Shown piece by piece: positions 1 through 8,784 of a DNA stretch of 64,000 bases. A program made the translations under genes and the position numbers. Source of the DNA: Hymenobacter swuensis DY53 (GTDB lineage: Bacteria > Bacteroidota > Bacteroidia > Cytophagales > Hymenobacteraceae). Below the pieces are notes generated by a model. It made no database searches. It was not told the DNA's origin and saw only the letters and a program-made list of their open reading frames with translations. Every line of letters begins with the position of its first letter. Position 1 is the stretch's first letter. Location of the stretch: the NCBI RefSeq assembly GCF_000576555.1, contig NZ_CP007145.1, positions 1,240,001-1,304,000 on the forward strand, in the 5' to 3' direction.

Positions 1-246
1 GTGATGCGCGACATGGAGGCGTTCCTGGAATCGTCGCAGGAGCGGGTGTCGGGCACGGTATACGTGACGCTGAAGCCCTACCAGTTTGAGCTGCTGGGCG
101 TGGAGTCGCCGTTTGATATGATGCAGTCGAAGGTGGCCACCTACGGCGAGGAAAACAACGCTTGGGACTCGCGCGACGCGAAAGGCTTCATCAAAATCTT
201 CAGCAACCAGTTGCGGATTCACGGCTCGTTCAACGATGAAAATTAA
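1..246 (+). CDS. argG: Argininosuccinate synthase, C-terminal fragment
   Basis: The last 81 residues of argininosuccinate synthase, which joins citrulline and aspartate with ATP to make argininosuccinate. The gene runs off the left edge, so the first codon in the window is internal. The tail, with the segments TLKPYQFELLG and YGEENNAWDSRDAKGFI, matches the C-terminal multimerisation region of the Bacteroidota form as I remember it. Its TAA stop overlaps the argC start by 11 bases, which implies translational coupling and an argG-argC operon. No catalytic residues are present in this fragment, so the call rests on tail similarity and on the arginine context. Confidence 0.88.
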   Translation: MMRDMEAFLESSQERVSGTVYVTLKPYQFELLGVESPFDMMQSKVATYGEENNAWDSRDAKGFIKIFSNQLRIHGSFNDEN

Positions 247-1216
247 GGCTGGTATCGTCGGCGGGGCCGGCTACACGGCGGGGGAGTTGCTGCGGATTCT
301 GTTGCACCACGAGTTTGTGGAGCTGGGCGGCATCGTGAGTTCCTCCAAAGCCGGCAACCCTATCTACCAGGTGCACGACGACCTGGTGGGCGACACGGAG
401 CTGCGCTTTGCGGCCGCGCTGCAGGGCGACGAGGACGTGGTGTTCCTGTGCCTGGGCCACGGCAACTCCAAGGCCTGGCTGACCCAGAACCCGCTACCCG
501 AAACCACCCACGTCATCGACCTGAGCAACGACTTCCGCCTGGAAGCCGACGCCGAGTTTGGAGGCCGGGAGTTTGTGTACGGGCTGCCGGAGCTGAACAA
601 AAGCCAAATCCAGCAGGCCCAGAGCATTGCCAACCCCGGCTGCTTCGCCACGGCCATTCAGCTGGCGCTGCTGCCGCTGGCCCAGGCCGGCAAGCTCCAG
701 GACGACGTGCACGCATCGGCCATTACGGGCAGCACGGGCGCGGGGCAGAGCCTCTCGGAAACCGTGCATTTCTCGTGGCGTACCAACAACGTGTCCATCT
801 ACAAGCCTTTCACGCACCAGCATTTGGGTGAGATAGGGGAGAGCTTGGCGCAGCTGCAGCACGAGTTGGACGTGGACATCCACTTTGTCCCGTACCGCGG
901 CAACTTCACCCGGGGCATCTTCGCCAGCGTCTACACGCCGTCGGAGTTGACCCAGGACGAGGCCCGCGCACTGTACCAGCAGTTCTACCAGGACGCCCCG
1001 TTCACCACGGTGTCGGACACGGAAATCCACCTCAAGCAGGTTGTCAACACCAACAAGTGCCTGCTGCACGTGCAGAAACTCGGCAAGCAGCTGCTCATCA
1101 CTTCGGTTATCGACAACCTGGTGAAAGGCGCTTCCGGCCAGGCCGTGCAGAACATGAACCTCATCTTCGGTCTGCCCGAAACGACGGGGCTGGGGTTGAA
1201 GGCCGGGCTGTTCTAG
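236..1216 (+). CDS. argC: N-acetyl-gamma-glutamyl-phosphate reductase
   Basis: A 326-residue NADPH-dependent reductase that converts N-acyl-glutamyl-phosphate to the semialdehyde, the third step of arginine synthesis. An N-terminal Rossmann motif GIVGGAGYTAGE (residues 6-17) binds NADP. The catalytic cysteine is Cys136 in NPGCFAT, and THQHLGEI near residue 200 supplies the conserved histidine region. Length is normal for the short bacterial type. The ATG lies inside the end of argG. The acyl group may be acetyl or succinyl, since Bacteroidota use succinylated intermediates in at least some genera; the sequence alone does not settle this. A long palindromic repeat follows directly. Confidence 0.95.
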   Translation: MKIKAGIVGGAGYTAGELLRILLHHEFVELGGIVSSSKAGNPIYQVHDDLVGDTELRFAAALQGDEDVVFLCLGHGNSKAWLTQNPLPETTHVIDLSNDFRLEADAEFGGREFVYGLPELNKSQIQQAQSIANPGCFATAIQLALLPLAQAGKLQDDVHASAITGSTGAGQSLSETVHFSWRTNNVSIYKPFTHQHLGEIGESLAQLQHELDVDIHFVPYRGNFTRGIFASVYTPSELTQDEARALYQQFYQDAPFTTVSDTEIHLKQVVNTNKCLLHVQKLGKQLLITSVIDNLVKGASGQAVQNMNLIFGLPETTGLGLKAGLF

Positions 1217-1219
1217 TTC

Positions 1220-1317
1220 AGAACGTCATGCTGAGCTTGCCGAAGCATCTCTACCGCTTCGCAAGACCATTGATTACCCTCGGTAGAGATGCTTCGGCAA
1301 GCTCAGCATGACGTTCT
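1220..1317. repeat. Dispersed palindromic repeat, perfect 37-bp arms
   Basis: Bases 1220-1256 are exactly the reverse complement of 1281-1317, leaving a 24-base loop. The arm begins AGAACGTCATGCTGAGC and ends GCATCTCTACCG. Related copies occur at 4129-4183, 4501-4545, 8273-8309 and, in a diverged form, 55784-55890, always between genes. The position just after argC means its transcript could fold into a very stable hairpin that stops transcription or protects mRNA. I infer a REP- or MITE-like family; no transposase of its own is visible. Confidence 0.9.
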
Positions 1318-1377
1318 GTTAGGATGTTCTGTAGGCTTGCTTCTAAGTTCTAACCTCTCAGCTCTCACATCTATATC

Positions 1378-2517
1378 ATGGAGCTTTTCAACGTGTATCC
1401 GCTCGTCAACATTACGCCCGTGAAGGCGCTGGGGGCGAAAATCTGGGACGACAAAGGCCAGGAGTACCTGGATTTTTACGGCGGCCACGCCGTTATCAGC
1501 ATCGGGCACTCGCACCCACACTACGTGCAGCGCCTCACCGAGCAACTCGGCAACATCGGCTTTTACTCCAACTCGGTGCAGATTCCGATTCAGCGGGAGC
1601 TGGCCGAGAAGCTGGGCCGGGTGTCGGGCTACGAGGACTACACGCTGTTTCTGTGCAACTCCGGGGCCGAGGCCAACGAGAATGCGCTGAAGCTGGCTTC
1701 CTTCCACACCGGCAAAAAGCGCGTCATTGCCTTCAAAGGCGCGTTCCACGGCCGTACCTCGGGCGCGGTAGCCGCTACGGATAACGCCAAAATCGTGGCG
1801 CCTTTCAACGCCGACCACCACATCAGCTTCCTGGAGTACGATCTGGCGGCAGTGGAGCAGGTGCTGCAGGGTGGCGACGTGTGCGGGGTCATCATCGAGC
1901 CCATCCAGGGCGTGGGCGGTATCATCATGCCCTCCGATGAGTTTCTGCAGGGGCTGGCGGCGCTGTGCCAGCAGTACGGCGCGTTGCTGCTGGCCGACGA
2001 GGTGCAAAGCGGTTACGGCCGCAGCGGTAAGTTCTTCGCCCACCAGCACGCCGGTATCCGGCCCGACGTTATTTCGGTGGCCAAGGGCATGGGCAACGGC
2101 TTCCCCATCGGCGGTATTCTGATTGCGCCCGAGTTGAAGGCCTCCTACGGGTTGCTGGGTACCACGTTTGGCGGCAACCACCTGGCCTGCGCCGCCGCGC
2201 TGGCCGTGCTGGAAGTCATTGAGCAGGAAAACCTGGTGCAGCACGCCGCCGAGCTGGGCGACTACCTGCACACGGAGCTGGAAGCCCACGCCGGGGCCGA
2301 GGAAATCCGCGGCCGGGGCCTGATGGTGGGCATCAAGTACGACTTTCCCATCAAGGACCTGCGCGACCAGCTGCTCTCGGAGCACCATATCTTCGTGGGC
2401 AATGCCTCCGACCCCACGGTGCTGCGCCTGCTGCCCCCGCTCAATATTACCAAAGCCGAGGTAGACCGGTTTTTGCAGGCGCTGTACGCATTAATTCCGG
2501 CCGAAGTGAAAAAGTAA
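1378..2517 (+). CDS. argD: Acetylornithine/succinylornithine aminotransferase
   Basis: A 379-residue class III PLP aminotransferase that converts N-acyl-glutamate semialdehyde to N-acyl-ornithine with glutamate as donor. NSGAEANENALK (residues 94-105) is the phosphate-binding region, Asp207 in ADEVQSGYGR contacts the pyridine nitrogen, and Lys236 in SVAKGMGNG is the Schiff-base lysine. Its place between argC and carA supports the arginine role over ornithine or GABA transamination. It is separated from argC by the palindromic repeat, so it may have its own promoter or depend on read-through. Confidence 0.92.
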   Translation: MELFNVYPLVNITPVKALGAKIWDDKGQEYLDFYGGHAVISIGHSHPHYVQRLTEQLGNIGFYSNSVQIPIQRELAEKLGRVSGYEDYTLFLCNSGAEANENALKLASFHTGKKRVIAFKGAFHGRTSGAVAATDNAKIVAPFNADHHISFLEYDLAAVEQVLQGGDVCGVIIEPIQGVGGIIMPSDEFLQGLAALCQQYGALLLADEVQSGYGRSGKFFAHQHAGIRPDVISVAKGMGNGFPIGGILIAPELKASYGLLGTTFGGNHLACAAALAVLEVIEQENLVQHAAELGDYLHTELEAHAGAEEIRGRGLMVGIKYDFPIKDLRDQLLSEHHIFVGNASDPTVLRLLPPLNITKAEVDRFLQALYALIPAEVKK

Positions 2518-3030
2518 ACGACCTGTGGCCTAACTTGCAGCCCCAATGAGTAGCACCCTGAAGTTACCGAGCCACGCTCCCCTTCTGATAAGCTGCCCGC
2601 TGCCATTGGTGACTCCTGCGCAGCAACCGGCCGGTTCTTTCCCTGAAAGAACAGCCTCCCCCTTTTCCTTCCAGCAGTTGTGCCCGCCCGACTTTCCGAT
2701 GCCTGACATTTGGAAGTGGCAGGGTGCGGGACCGATTGATTTAGTTTCTTTCTCTCCCGTTTGGCTTACCTCATTGTTCGGCTGGAATAGACCCTCGGTA
2801 TTCGGTTCTGTTCCAGCCGAAATTGTATCCGGACGGTTCCAAATCCGGCCCGCAGCCCCGTTGCGCTCCACTACACGTCTGGCCCCATGCCTCGCTGATA
2901 ATCCGTTTCCGACCCGCGTTGCGCGGGCGACCAGGCGCAACTGCCGCCTCCGGAAACGTGCCCGGCAGCTGCATGCTCGCCTTACCGCAGAAAATCAATC
3001 ATCAGAGTAAACCCTTTTTCGCATAACAGA
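2518..3030 (+). other. Long non-coding leader upstream of carA
   Basis: A 513-base gap with no convincing gene. Open frames exist on both strands but their products lack any family look and overlap each other. A sequence resembling the -7 box, TAACTTGC, lies near 2530. Bases 2777-2787 (TTCGGCTGGAA) are repeated inverted at 2811-2821, which would form an 11-bp hairpin about 210 bases before carA. It may be a regulated leader or simple spacer; the sequence does not decide. Confidence 0.4.
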
Positions 3031-4116
3031 GTGGAAAACGCTAAATCGGTAAAACTCGTCCTCGAAGACGGTACTGAAATCCAGGGCCAGTCGTTCGGCG
3101 CCTTCACCTCCGCCGCGGGCGAGGTGGTATTCAGCACGGCCATGACCGGCTACCCCGAAAACCTCACCGACCCGTCCTTTGCCGGGCAGATTCTGGTGCT
3201 GACCTACCCCATGGTGGGCAACTACGGGGTGCCGGGTGAGGAGCTGTACGAGTCGATTTCAAAGATTTTCGAGTCGGACAAGATTCACATTGCCGGTTTG
3301 GTGGTGAACTACTACTCCGAGGAGCACAGCCACTGGAACGCCGCCAAAAGCCTCGGCGACTGGCTGGCGGAGTACAACATCCCCGGCATCTTTGGGGTGG
3401 ATACCCGCATGCTCACCAAGAAGCTGCGCGAGAAGGGGGCCATGCTCGGCAAAATTGTGGCCGAGCAGGACGTGCCCCTGCACGACCCCAACCTGGAAAA
3501 CCTGGTGGCCCAGGTGAGCCCCCAGGGCGTGCAGCACTACGGCTCGGGCCAGCACAAGATTGTGCTGGTGGACTGCGGCACCAAAACCAACATCATCCGC
3601 TGCTTCCTGGAGCGCGACGTGGAGCTGATTCGGGTGCCCTGGGACTATGACTTCACCCAGCTCGACTACGACGGCCTGTTCCTGAGCAACGGCCCCGGCG
3701 ACCCGAAAATATGCACGGCCACCATCGGCCACCTGCAAACTGCTCTGACGCAGGACAAGCCCATCTTCGGCATCTGCCTGGGCTCCCAGCTCATGGGCCT
3801 GGCCGCGGGCGGCGACACCTTCAAGCTGAAATACGGCCACCGCAGCCACAACCAGCCCGTGAAGCTCACCGGCACCCAGCGCAGCTACATCACCAGCCAG
3901 AACCACGGCTTCGCGGTAGACACCGCCACGCTGCCCGCCGAGTGGGATATGCTGTTCGAGAACCTCAACGACGGCACCTGCGAAGGCATCAAGCACAAAA
4001 CCAAGCCGTTCTTCTCCACCCAGTTCCACCCCGAAGCCGCCGGCGGCCCCCAGGATACGGAGTTTCTGTTCGATGACTTTTTGAAAGCGGTGGCGGAGTA
4101 TAAGAAGGGTAAGTAG
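3031..4116 (+). CDS. carA: Carbamoyl-phosphate synthase, small (glutaminase) subunit
   Basis: A 361-residue subunit that hydrolyses glutamine and channels ammonia to CarB for carbamoyl phosphate, used by both arginine and pyrimidine pathways. The N-terminal CPSase_sm_chain domain covers about 1-150 (AMTGYPENLTDPSFAGQI). The class I glutamine amidotransferase domain follows, with nucleophile Cys249 in GICLGSQ and the His333/Glu335 pair in QFHPEA. The start is GTG, chosen because the lineup with the family begins here. carB is about 900 bases downstream, with two small genes and a repeat between, an unusual split of the pair. Confidence 0.96.
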   Translation: MENAKSVKLVLEDGTEIQGQSFGAFTSAAGEVVFSTAMTGYPENLTDPSFAGQILVLTYPMVGNYGVPGEELYESISKIFESDKIHIAGLVVNYYSEEHSHWNAAKSLGDWLAEYNIPGIFGVDTRMLTKKLREKGAMLGKIVAEQDVPLHDPNLENLVAQVSPQGVQHYGSGQHKIVLVDCGTKTNIIRCFLERDVELIRVPWDYDFTQLDYDGLFLSNGPGDPKICTATIGHLQTALTQDKPIFGICLGSQLMGLAAGGDTFKLKYGHRSHNQPVKLTGTQRSYITSQNHGFAVDTATLPAEWDMLFENLNDGTCEGIKHKTKPFFSTQFHPEAAGGPQDTEFLFDDFLKAVAEYKKGK

Positions 4117-4128
4117 AACGAGCCAAAA

Positions 4129-4545
4129 AGAACGTCATGCTGAGCGGAGCGCAGCGAAGTCGAAGCATCTCTACCGCTTCGTTGCCAAAGTAAAATCACA
4201 ATTCCAGTAATTACCCCTGAACCACTTATGGTATCCTCATTTGAAGATTTACACGATGCCACTTTGGTCATGGTAAATTTCGTTTGGAAGGCCGGAGAAA
4301 TTGACATGCATTTACGGACTGCGTCAAATCCAGACATTCACTTGAATGTGTCTAGTGTTATGGCTTTTCACGCGACTAGAAATTTTGAATGGGGTCCAAG
4401 CGAACAGGTAAATTCTGTCACAGTTTCTGAAGAGTTGGTGATTATTGAAATGCAAAGTGGTGATACCATTAAAGTTATCGGCCGCATAAAATACTAGCTG
4501 CAACGAAGCGGTAGAGATGCTTCGGCAAGCTCAACATGACGTTCT
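4129..4545. repeat. Inverted pair of the dispersed repeat enclosing a small gene
   Basis: A left copy (4129-4183) and a right, inverted copy (4501-4545) of the repeat seen at 1220-1317. Bases 4161-4184 are exactly the reverse complement of 4501-4524, and the outer AGAACGTCATG ends also match inverted. The left copy carries extra bases between the two conserved blocks. Where the 1220 copy has a 24-base loop, this one holds about 316 bases with a complete gene. The structure looks like a cassette bounded by terminal inverted repeats, though no target duplication could be recognised by eye. Confidence 0.8.
4228..4497 (+). CDS. Small orphan protein inside inverted repeats
   Basis: An 89-residue protein of unknown function. 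It begins MVSSFEDLHDATL and contains MAFHATRNFEWGP; no signal peptide or membrane segment is seen, so it is probably cytosolic. The base composition is clearly lower in GC than carA and carB. The stop codon lies three bases before the right repeat arm, so the gene fills the space between the two inverted copies. Short proteins with an HDATL-type start are often loose relatives of immunity-type proteins, but that is recollection and not shown here. It probably arrived with the repeat. Confidence 0.6.
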   Translation: MVSSFEDLHDATLVMVNFVWKAGEIDMHLRTASNPDIHLNVSSVMAFHATRNFEWGPSEQVNSVTVSEELVIIEMQSGDTIKVIGRIKY

Positions 4546-4599
4546 GAAATACACACACACACATACTAGTCAACCGCAAGTTCTCAACGCCCTACACCG

Positions 4600-4968
4600 A
4601 TGCAAGCGAAAAGCCGACGTTTTCAATACTGGGGGTATTTGCTGGCGGGTGCATTGGCGTTTGCCGGGTTCTATTTCGTCAAGACAATGGGCCAGAAGAT
4701 GATTTTAAAATCGGTGATAGGTGAGCCGGCTGAGGTGATTGATAGGGCCATGAATTCGGCCCGAGTCTCGCCCAGAATAACCAGTCGCATTGGCGAGGTA
4801 AGCTCCCGAAACTTCCAGCTGAATCAAATCGGTAACCGTAAAGACACGCTCGTCTTTCGGGTGTCGCTGAAAGGCGAACGGGCCGATGCCGCCCTCAAAC
4901 TCTGGATGGTGAAGCGGCCTTCCGGCGAATGGAACATCGTGAAGAGCGACACCTTGTTTTTAAACTAA
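4600..4968 (+). CDS. Membrane-anchored small protein, possibly Coa1-like
   Basis: A 122-residue protein with one N-terminal membrane segment (about residues 11-29) after a basic start, then a soluble domain of about 90 residues. The pattern of the soluble part (VIGEPAEVIDRA, then a basic stretch, LVFRVSLKGERADAALKL and a closing GEWNIVKSD) resembles the cytochrome oxidase assembly factor Coa1 fold, but the match is weak and from memory. Cytosol-facing or periplasmic side cannot be set. It sits alone between the repeat cassette and carB and shows no operon link to either beyond orientation. Confidence 0.6.
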   Translation: MQAKSRRFQYWGYLLAGALAFAGFYFVKTMGQKMILKSVIGEPAEVIDRAMNSARVSPRITSRIGEVSSRNFQLNQIGNRKDTLVFRVSLKGERADAALKLWMVKRPSGEWNIVKSDTLFLN

Positions 4969-5019
4969 AAAACTGCCTTTGAACACGGCTGCCTGGGTAG
5001 CCTGTATCCAACCTTTCGA

Positions 5020-8000
5020 ATGAACAAACCCAACAAAGTCCTCATCCTTGGTTCCGGCGCGCTGAAAATTGGCGAGGCCGGGGAGTTCGATTATTCCGGT
5101 TCGCAGGCCCTTAAGGCGCTGAAGGAGGAAGGCATCCGCACCATCCTCATTAACCCCAACATTGCCACCGTGCAGACGTCGGACAACATCGCCGACGACG
5201 TGTACTTCCTGCCCGTGACGCCCTTCTTCGTGGAGGAAGTTATCAAGAAGGAGCAGCCCGACGGGATTCTGGTGGCCTTTGGCGGCCAGACGGCCCTGAA
5301 CTGCGCCGTGGCCCTGTACCGCGCCGGGGTGTTTGAGAAATACAACGTGCAGGTGCTGGGTACGCCCGTGCAGGCCATCATCGACACCGAGGACCGGGAC
5401 ATCTTCAAGGAGAAGCTCGACCAGATTGGCGTGCTCTCGGCCCGCAGCGTGGCCGTAACCAACATGGACGACGCGCTGGCGGCGGCCGAGAAAATCGGTT
5501 TCCCCATCATCGTGCGGGCGGCGTTTGCGCTGGGCGGCCTCGGCAGCGGCTTCGCCAATAACATGGACGAGCTGCGCGCTCTGGCCCAGAAATCCTTCAC
5601 CACCTCCGACCAGATACTGGTGGAGGAATCCTTGAAGGGGTGGAAGGAAGTGGAGTACGAAGTGGTGCGGGATGCCTACGATAACTGCATCACCGTCTGC
5701 AACATGGAGAACTTCGACCCCATCGGTATCCACACCGGGGAGAGCATCGTGGTGGCCCCGTCGCAGACCTTGAGCAACCGGGAGTACCACAAGCTGCGTA
5801 GCATCGGCATCAAAACCATCCGCCACCTGGGCATCGTGGGCGAGTGCAACATCCAGTACGCCCTCGACCCCGTGTCGGAGGATTACCGCGTGATTGAGGT
5901 GAATGCCCGTTTGTCGCGCTCCTCGGCGCTGGCTTCCAAAGCCACGGGCTACCCGCTGGCCTTCGTGGCCGCCAAGCTAAGCCTGGGCTACTCGCTGGCC
6001 GAGTTGAAAAACAGCGTGACGCAGACGACTTCGGCATTTTTTGAGCCGGCTTTGGACTACGTGGTGGTGAAGCTGCCCCGCTGGGATTTGGGCAAGTTCG
6101 AGGGCGTGAACCGGCACATTGGCTCGGCCATGAAGAGCGTGGGCGAGGTGATGGCCATCGGCAAATCGTTCGAAGAAGCCATTCAGAAGGGCCTGCGGAT
6201 GCTGGATACCGGCAAGCGCGGCTTCGTGGCCAACCGGCCCGAGGCCGACCTGGACAACGCCGCCATCGACCAGCTCCTAAGCGAGCCGAACGAGGAGCGC
6301 ATCTTCGCCATCAACAGCGCGTTTGAGGCCGGCTACACCATCCAGCAGGTGCACGAGCTGACCAAAATTGACCTGTGGTTTTTGCAGCGCCTGCTCACCA
6401 TTTTCGAGCTGGGTAACCAACTGACCGCCGGCCGCGCCAACGGCCTCGACGGGCTGGAAACCAAGCTACTGCGCGACGTGAAACGCGCTGGTTTCTCCGA
6501 CCAGCAGATTGCCGTGAAGCTGCTGGGCGAGGGCGACGTGAAAGCCGACGAGTTGCTGGTGCGCGCCCGCCGCAAGGCCCTGGGCGTGCTGCCCGTCATC
6601 AAGCAGATTGACACGCTGGCGGCCGAATTCCCGGCCAAAACCAACTACCTCTACAGCACCTACCACGGCACCGAAAACGACCTGGAGCCCGAAGCCGACA
6701 AGTCGGTGGTAGTGCTGGGCTCGGGCGTGTACCGTATCGGCTCGTCGGTGGAGTTCGACTGGTGCGGGGTGAATGCCGTGCAGACTGCCGCCGAGGAAGG
6801 CTACAAAACCATCATCATCAACTACAACCCCGAAACCGTTTCGACCGACTACGACGTGTCGGACCGGCTGTACTTCGAGGAGCTGAGCTTCGAGCGGGTG
6901 ATGGACATTCTGGAGTTCGAGCAGCCCGAGGGCGTGATTCTGAGCACCGGCGGCCAGATTCCGAACAACCTTGCCACCCGCCTGGCCGACGCCAACGCGC
7001 CCATCCTGGGCACCGCGCCGGCCCGCATCGACGAGGCCGAAAACCGCCACAAGTTCAGCAGCATCATGGATGAGCTGGGCATTGCCCAGCCGCGCTGGAA
7101 GGAGCTGACTTCGCTCGACGCCATGTTTGAGTTCGTGGGCGAAGTGGGCTACCCCGTGCTGATCCGGCCGAGCTACGTGCTGTCGGGCGCGGCCATGAAC
7201 GTGGTGTCCAACGCGTTTGAGATGGAAGCTTTCTTGCGCGCCGCCGCCGAGGTAAGCGCCGAGTACCCGGTGGTGGTGTCGGAGTTTATGCAGGAGGCCA
7301 AGGAAATTGAGCTGGACGCGGTGGCCGACAAGGGCGAAATCGTGAGCTATGCCATTTCCGAGCACGTGGAGTTTGCCGGCGTGCACTCCGGAGACGCCAC
7401 CATGTACTACCCACCCCAGCGCGTGTACGTGGGCACGGTGCGCAAGCTCAAAATCATTGCCGAGAAGATTGCCAAGCGCTTCCAGATCAGCGGGCCGTTC
7501 AACATCCAGTTCCTGGAGAAAAACCGCGAAATCCGGGTAATTGAGTGCAATATCCGCGCCTCGCGCTCCTTCCCGTTCGTGAGCAAAGTGTCGGGTAATA
7601 ACCTGATCAAAAAGGCCACCCAGGTGCTGCTGGGCAAGGACGTAACGCGCGACGAGAGCGAGCGGGTCTACGATCTGCCCTTCGTGGGCGTGAAGGCCCC
7701 GCAGTTCTCCTTCACCCGCCTGCCCGGCGCCGATCCGGTGCTGCGCGTGGACATGGTGAGCACCGGCGAAGTAGGCTGCCTGGGCGACACCGCCGAGGAG
7801 GCTTTGCTGAAGTCGATGCTGAGCGTGGGCTACAAGATTCCGCAGAAAACCGTGCTGATTTCCGGCGGCCCCATCAAGTCGAAAGTCACGCTGCTTTCGG
7901 CCGTGGAGCTGCTGGTGCAGAAGGGCTACCAGATCTACGCCACCCAAGGCACCCACCGCTTCTTCGCCGAAAACAACGTGCCTAGCAGCCTGCTCTTCTG

Positions 8001-8253
8001 GCCCGACGACCACCAGGAGCCCAACGTGCTGACCTACCTGAAGGAGAAGAAAATCGACTTGGTCATCAACATCCCTAAGAACCTCTCGAAAGGCGAGCTG
8101 GATAACGACTACAAAATCCGCCGCACGGCCGTGGACTTTGGCATTCCGCTGCTCACGAATGCCCGCCTGGCCAAAGCCTTTATTCAGGCCTTCTGCAGGC
8201 TGGAAATGAAGGATCTGAAGATCAAGAGCTGGAACGAGTATAAGGCGATGTAA
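5020..8253 (+). CDS. carB: Carbamoyl-phosphate synthase, large subunit
   Basis: A 1077-residue enzyme that makes carbamoyl phosphate from bicarbonate, ammonia and two ATP. Two homologous ATP-grasp halves are visible: the first opens with KVLILGSGALKIGEAGE (residues 5-21), the second near residue 563 with VVVLGSGVYRIGSSVEF. The middle holds the oligomerisation domain, and the C-terminus carries the MGS-like allosteric domain (KTVLISGGPIKSKVTLLS onward). Length is normal. The ALKIGEAGE version of the nucleotide loop differs from the enterobacterial PIRIGQGIE, which fits the Bacteroidota branch as I recall it. Confidence 0.97.
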   Translation: MNKPNKVLILGSGALKIGEAGEFDYSGSQALKALKEEGIRTILINPNIATVQTSDNIADDVYFLPVTPFFVEEVIKKEQPDGILVAFGGQTALNCAVALYRAGVFEKYNVQVLGTPVQAIIDTEDRDIFKEKLDQIGVLSARSVAVTNMDDALAAAEKIGFPIIVRAAFALGGLGSGFANNMDELRALAQKSFTTSDQILVEESLKGWKEVEYEVVRDAYDNCITVCNMENFDPIGIHTGESIVVAPSQTLSNREYHKLRSIGIKTIRHLGIVGECNIQYALDPVSEDYRVIEVNARLSRSSALASKATGYPLAFVAAKLSLGYSLAELKNSVTQTTSAFFEPALDYVVVKLPRWDLGKFEGVNRHIGSAMKSVGEVMAIGKSFEEAIQKGLRMLDTGKRGFVANRPEADLDNAAIDQLLSEPNEERIFAINSAFEAGYTIQQVHELTKIDLWFLQRLLTIFELGNQLTAGRANGLDGLETKLLRDVKRAGFSDQQIAVKLLGEGDVKADELLVRARRKALGVLPVIKQIDTLAAEFPAKTNYLYSTYHGTENDLEPEADKSVVVLGSGVYRIGSSVEFDWCGVNAVQTAAEEGYKTIIINYNPETVSTDYDVSDRLYFEELSFERVMDILEFEQPEGVILSTGGQIPNNLATRLADANAPILGTAPARIDEAENRHKFSSIMDELGIAQPRWKELTSLDAMFEFVGEVGYPVLIRPSYVLSGAAMNVVSNAFEMEAFLRAAAEVSAEYPVVVSEFMQEAKEIELDAVADKGEIVSYAISEHVEFAGVHSGDATMYYPPQRVYVGTVRKLKIIAEKIAKRFQISGPFNIQFLEKNREIRVIECNIRASRSFPFVSKVSGNNLIKKATQVLLGKDVTRDESERVYDLPFVGVKAPQFSFTRLPGADPVLRVDMVSTGEVGCLGDTAEEALLKSMLSVGYKIPQKTVLISGGPIKSKVTLLSAVELLVQKGYQIYATQGTHRFFAENNVPSSLLFWPDDHQEPNVLTYLKEKKIDLVINIPKNLSKGELDNDYKIRRTAVDFGIPLLTNARLAKAFIQAFCRLEMKDLKIKSWNEYKAM

Positions 8254-8272
8254 GCAACAGAGCGAAGAACCC

Positions 8273-8309
8273 AGACCGTCATGCTGAGACAGACTCAGCG
8301 TGACGGTCT
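8273..8309. repeat. Short copy of the palindromic repeat after carB
   Basis: Bases 8273-8288 pair with 8294-8309 with one mismatch in 16, around a five-base loop. It shares the GTCATGCTGAG core with the copies at 1220 and 4129. It may act as the carB terminator. Reading through it would add 15 residues to the next gene, so an ATG at 8281 is best ignored. Confidence 0.7.
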
Positions 8310-8325
8310 TTCTACTTTCTTATGT

Positions 8326-8724
8326 ATGGAGTGGATAGTTGAAAAAAACAAAGCCGCGCAAGGACAGAGCTATGTGCTAAAGACCTCAGAGCTGCAACAG
8401 GTCCTAGCCGACGCAGGTATACATTGTGCCATTCAGCTTACTTATCGTTCATCTCATCAGCCTCAGAGTGTGACTCTGCTGGACTGCCGTTATTGGTTAC
8501 CCAATGCCAGAGTTCCGTACGAGCGTTTTTACATCTCTACTACCAGTGTTGCTTTCGAAAACAGAAAGTTGGCAAGCGAACTGTTGAAGATTCAGGTGAT
8601 TCCTGCACTAGTTAAATGGATGCAGAAGATAGTAAAGCAACCTGAAAATTCAACATTCATTCGCCATGACATGGAATTCAGAGCTTCGTTAGTTCACGAC
8701 CAGCTGTCGATTACGCTTCTCTGA
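8326..8724 (+). CDS. Orphan cytosolic protein of unknown function
   Basis: A 132-residue protein beginning MEWIVEKNKAAQ, with no signal peptide, membrane helix or recognised motif. An earlier in-frame ATG at 8281 lies inside the repeat palindrome and encodes repeat-derived residues, so I start at 8326. Base composition is lower in GC than carB and the transcarbamylase on either side, which suggests transfer. It is one of four AT-richer orphans in the window and, like the one at 4228, lies against a copy of the dispersed repeat. Confidence 0.6.
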   Translation: MEWIVEKNKAAQGQSYVLKTSELQQVLADAGIHCAIQLTYRSSHQPQSVTLLDCRYWLPNARVPYERFYISTTSVAFENRKLASELLKIQVIPALVKWMQKIVKQPENSTFIRHDMEFRASLVHDQLSITLL

Positions 8725-8784
8725 ACCACTTGCTCGAATTTCTTAATAGACCTGTTTCTTCAGGCATCTCACACACCTCCTCAA

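Noticed and set aside
1303..2388. 361-codon frame antisense to argD
   Set aside because: Shadow of a well-supported aminotransferase; no motif.
2530..3010. Open frames on both strands in the carA leader
   Set aside because: They overlap each other and both have odd composition rich in Pro, Arg and Ser. Neither looks like a protein family.
6466..8013. 515-codon open frame antisense to carB
   Set aside because: It lies wholly within carB in another frame. GC-rich coding DNA gives long antisense frames, and its product is rich in His, Val and Gly without any domain.
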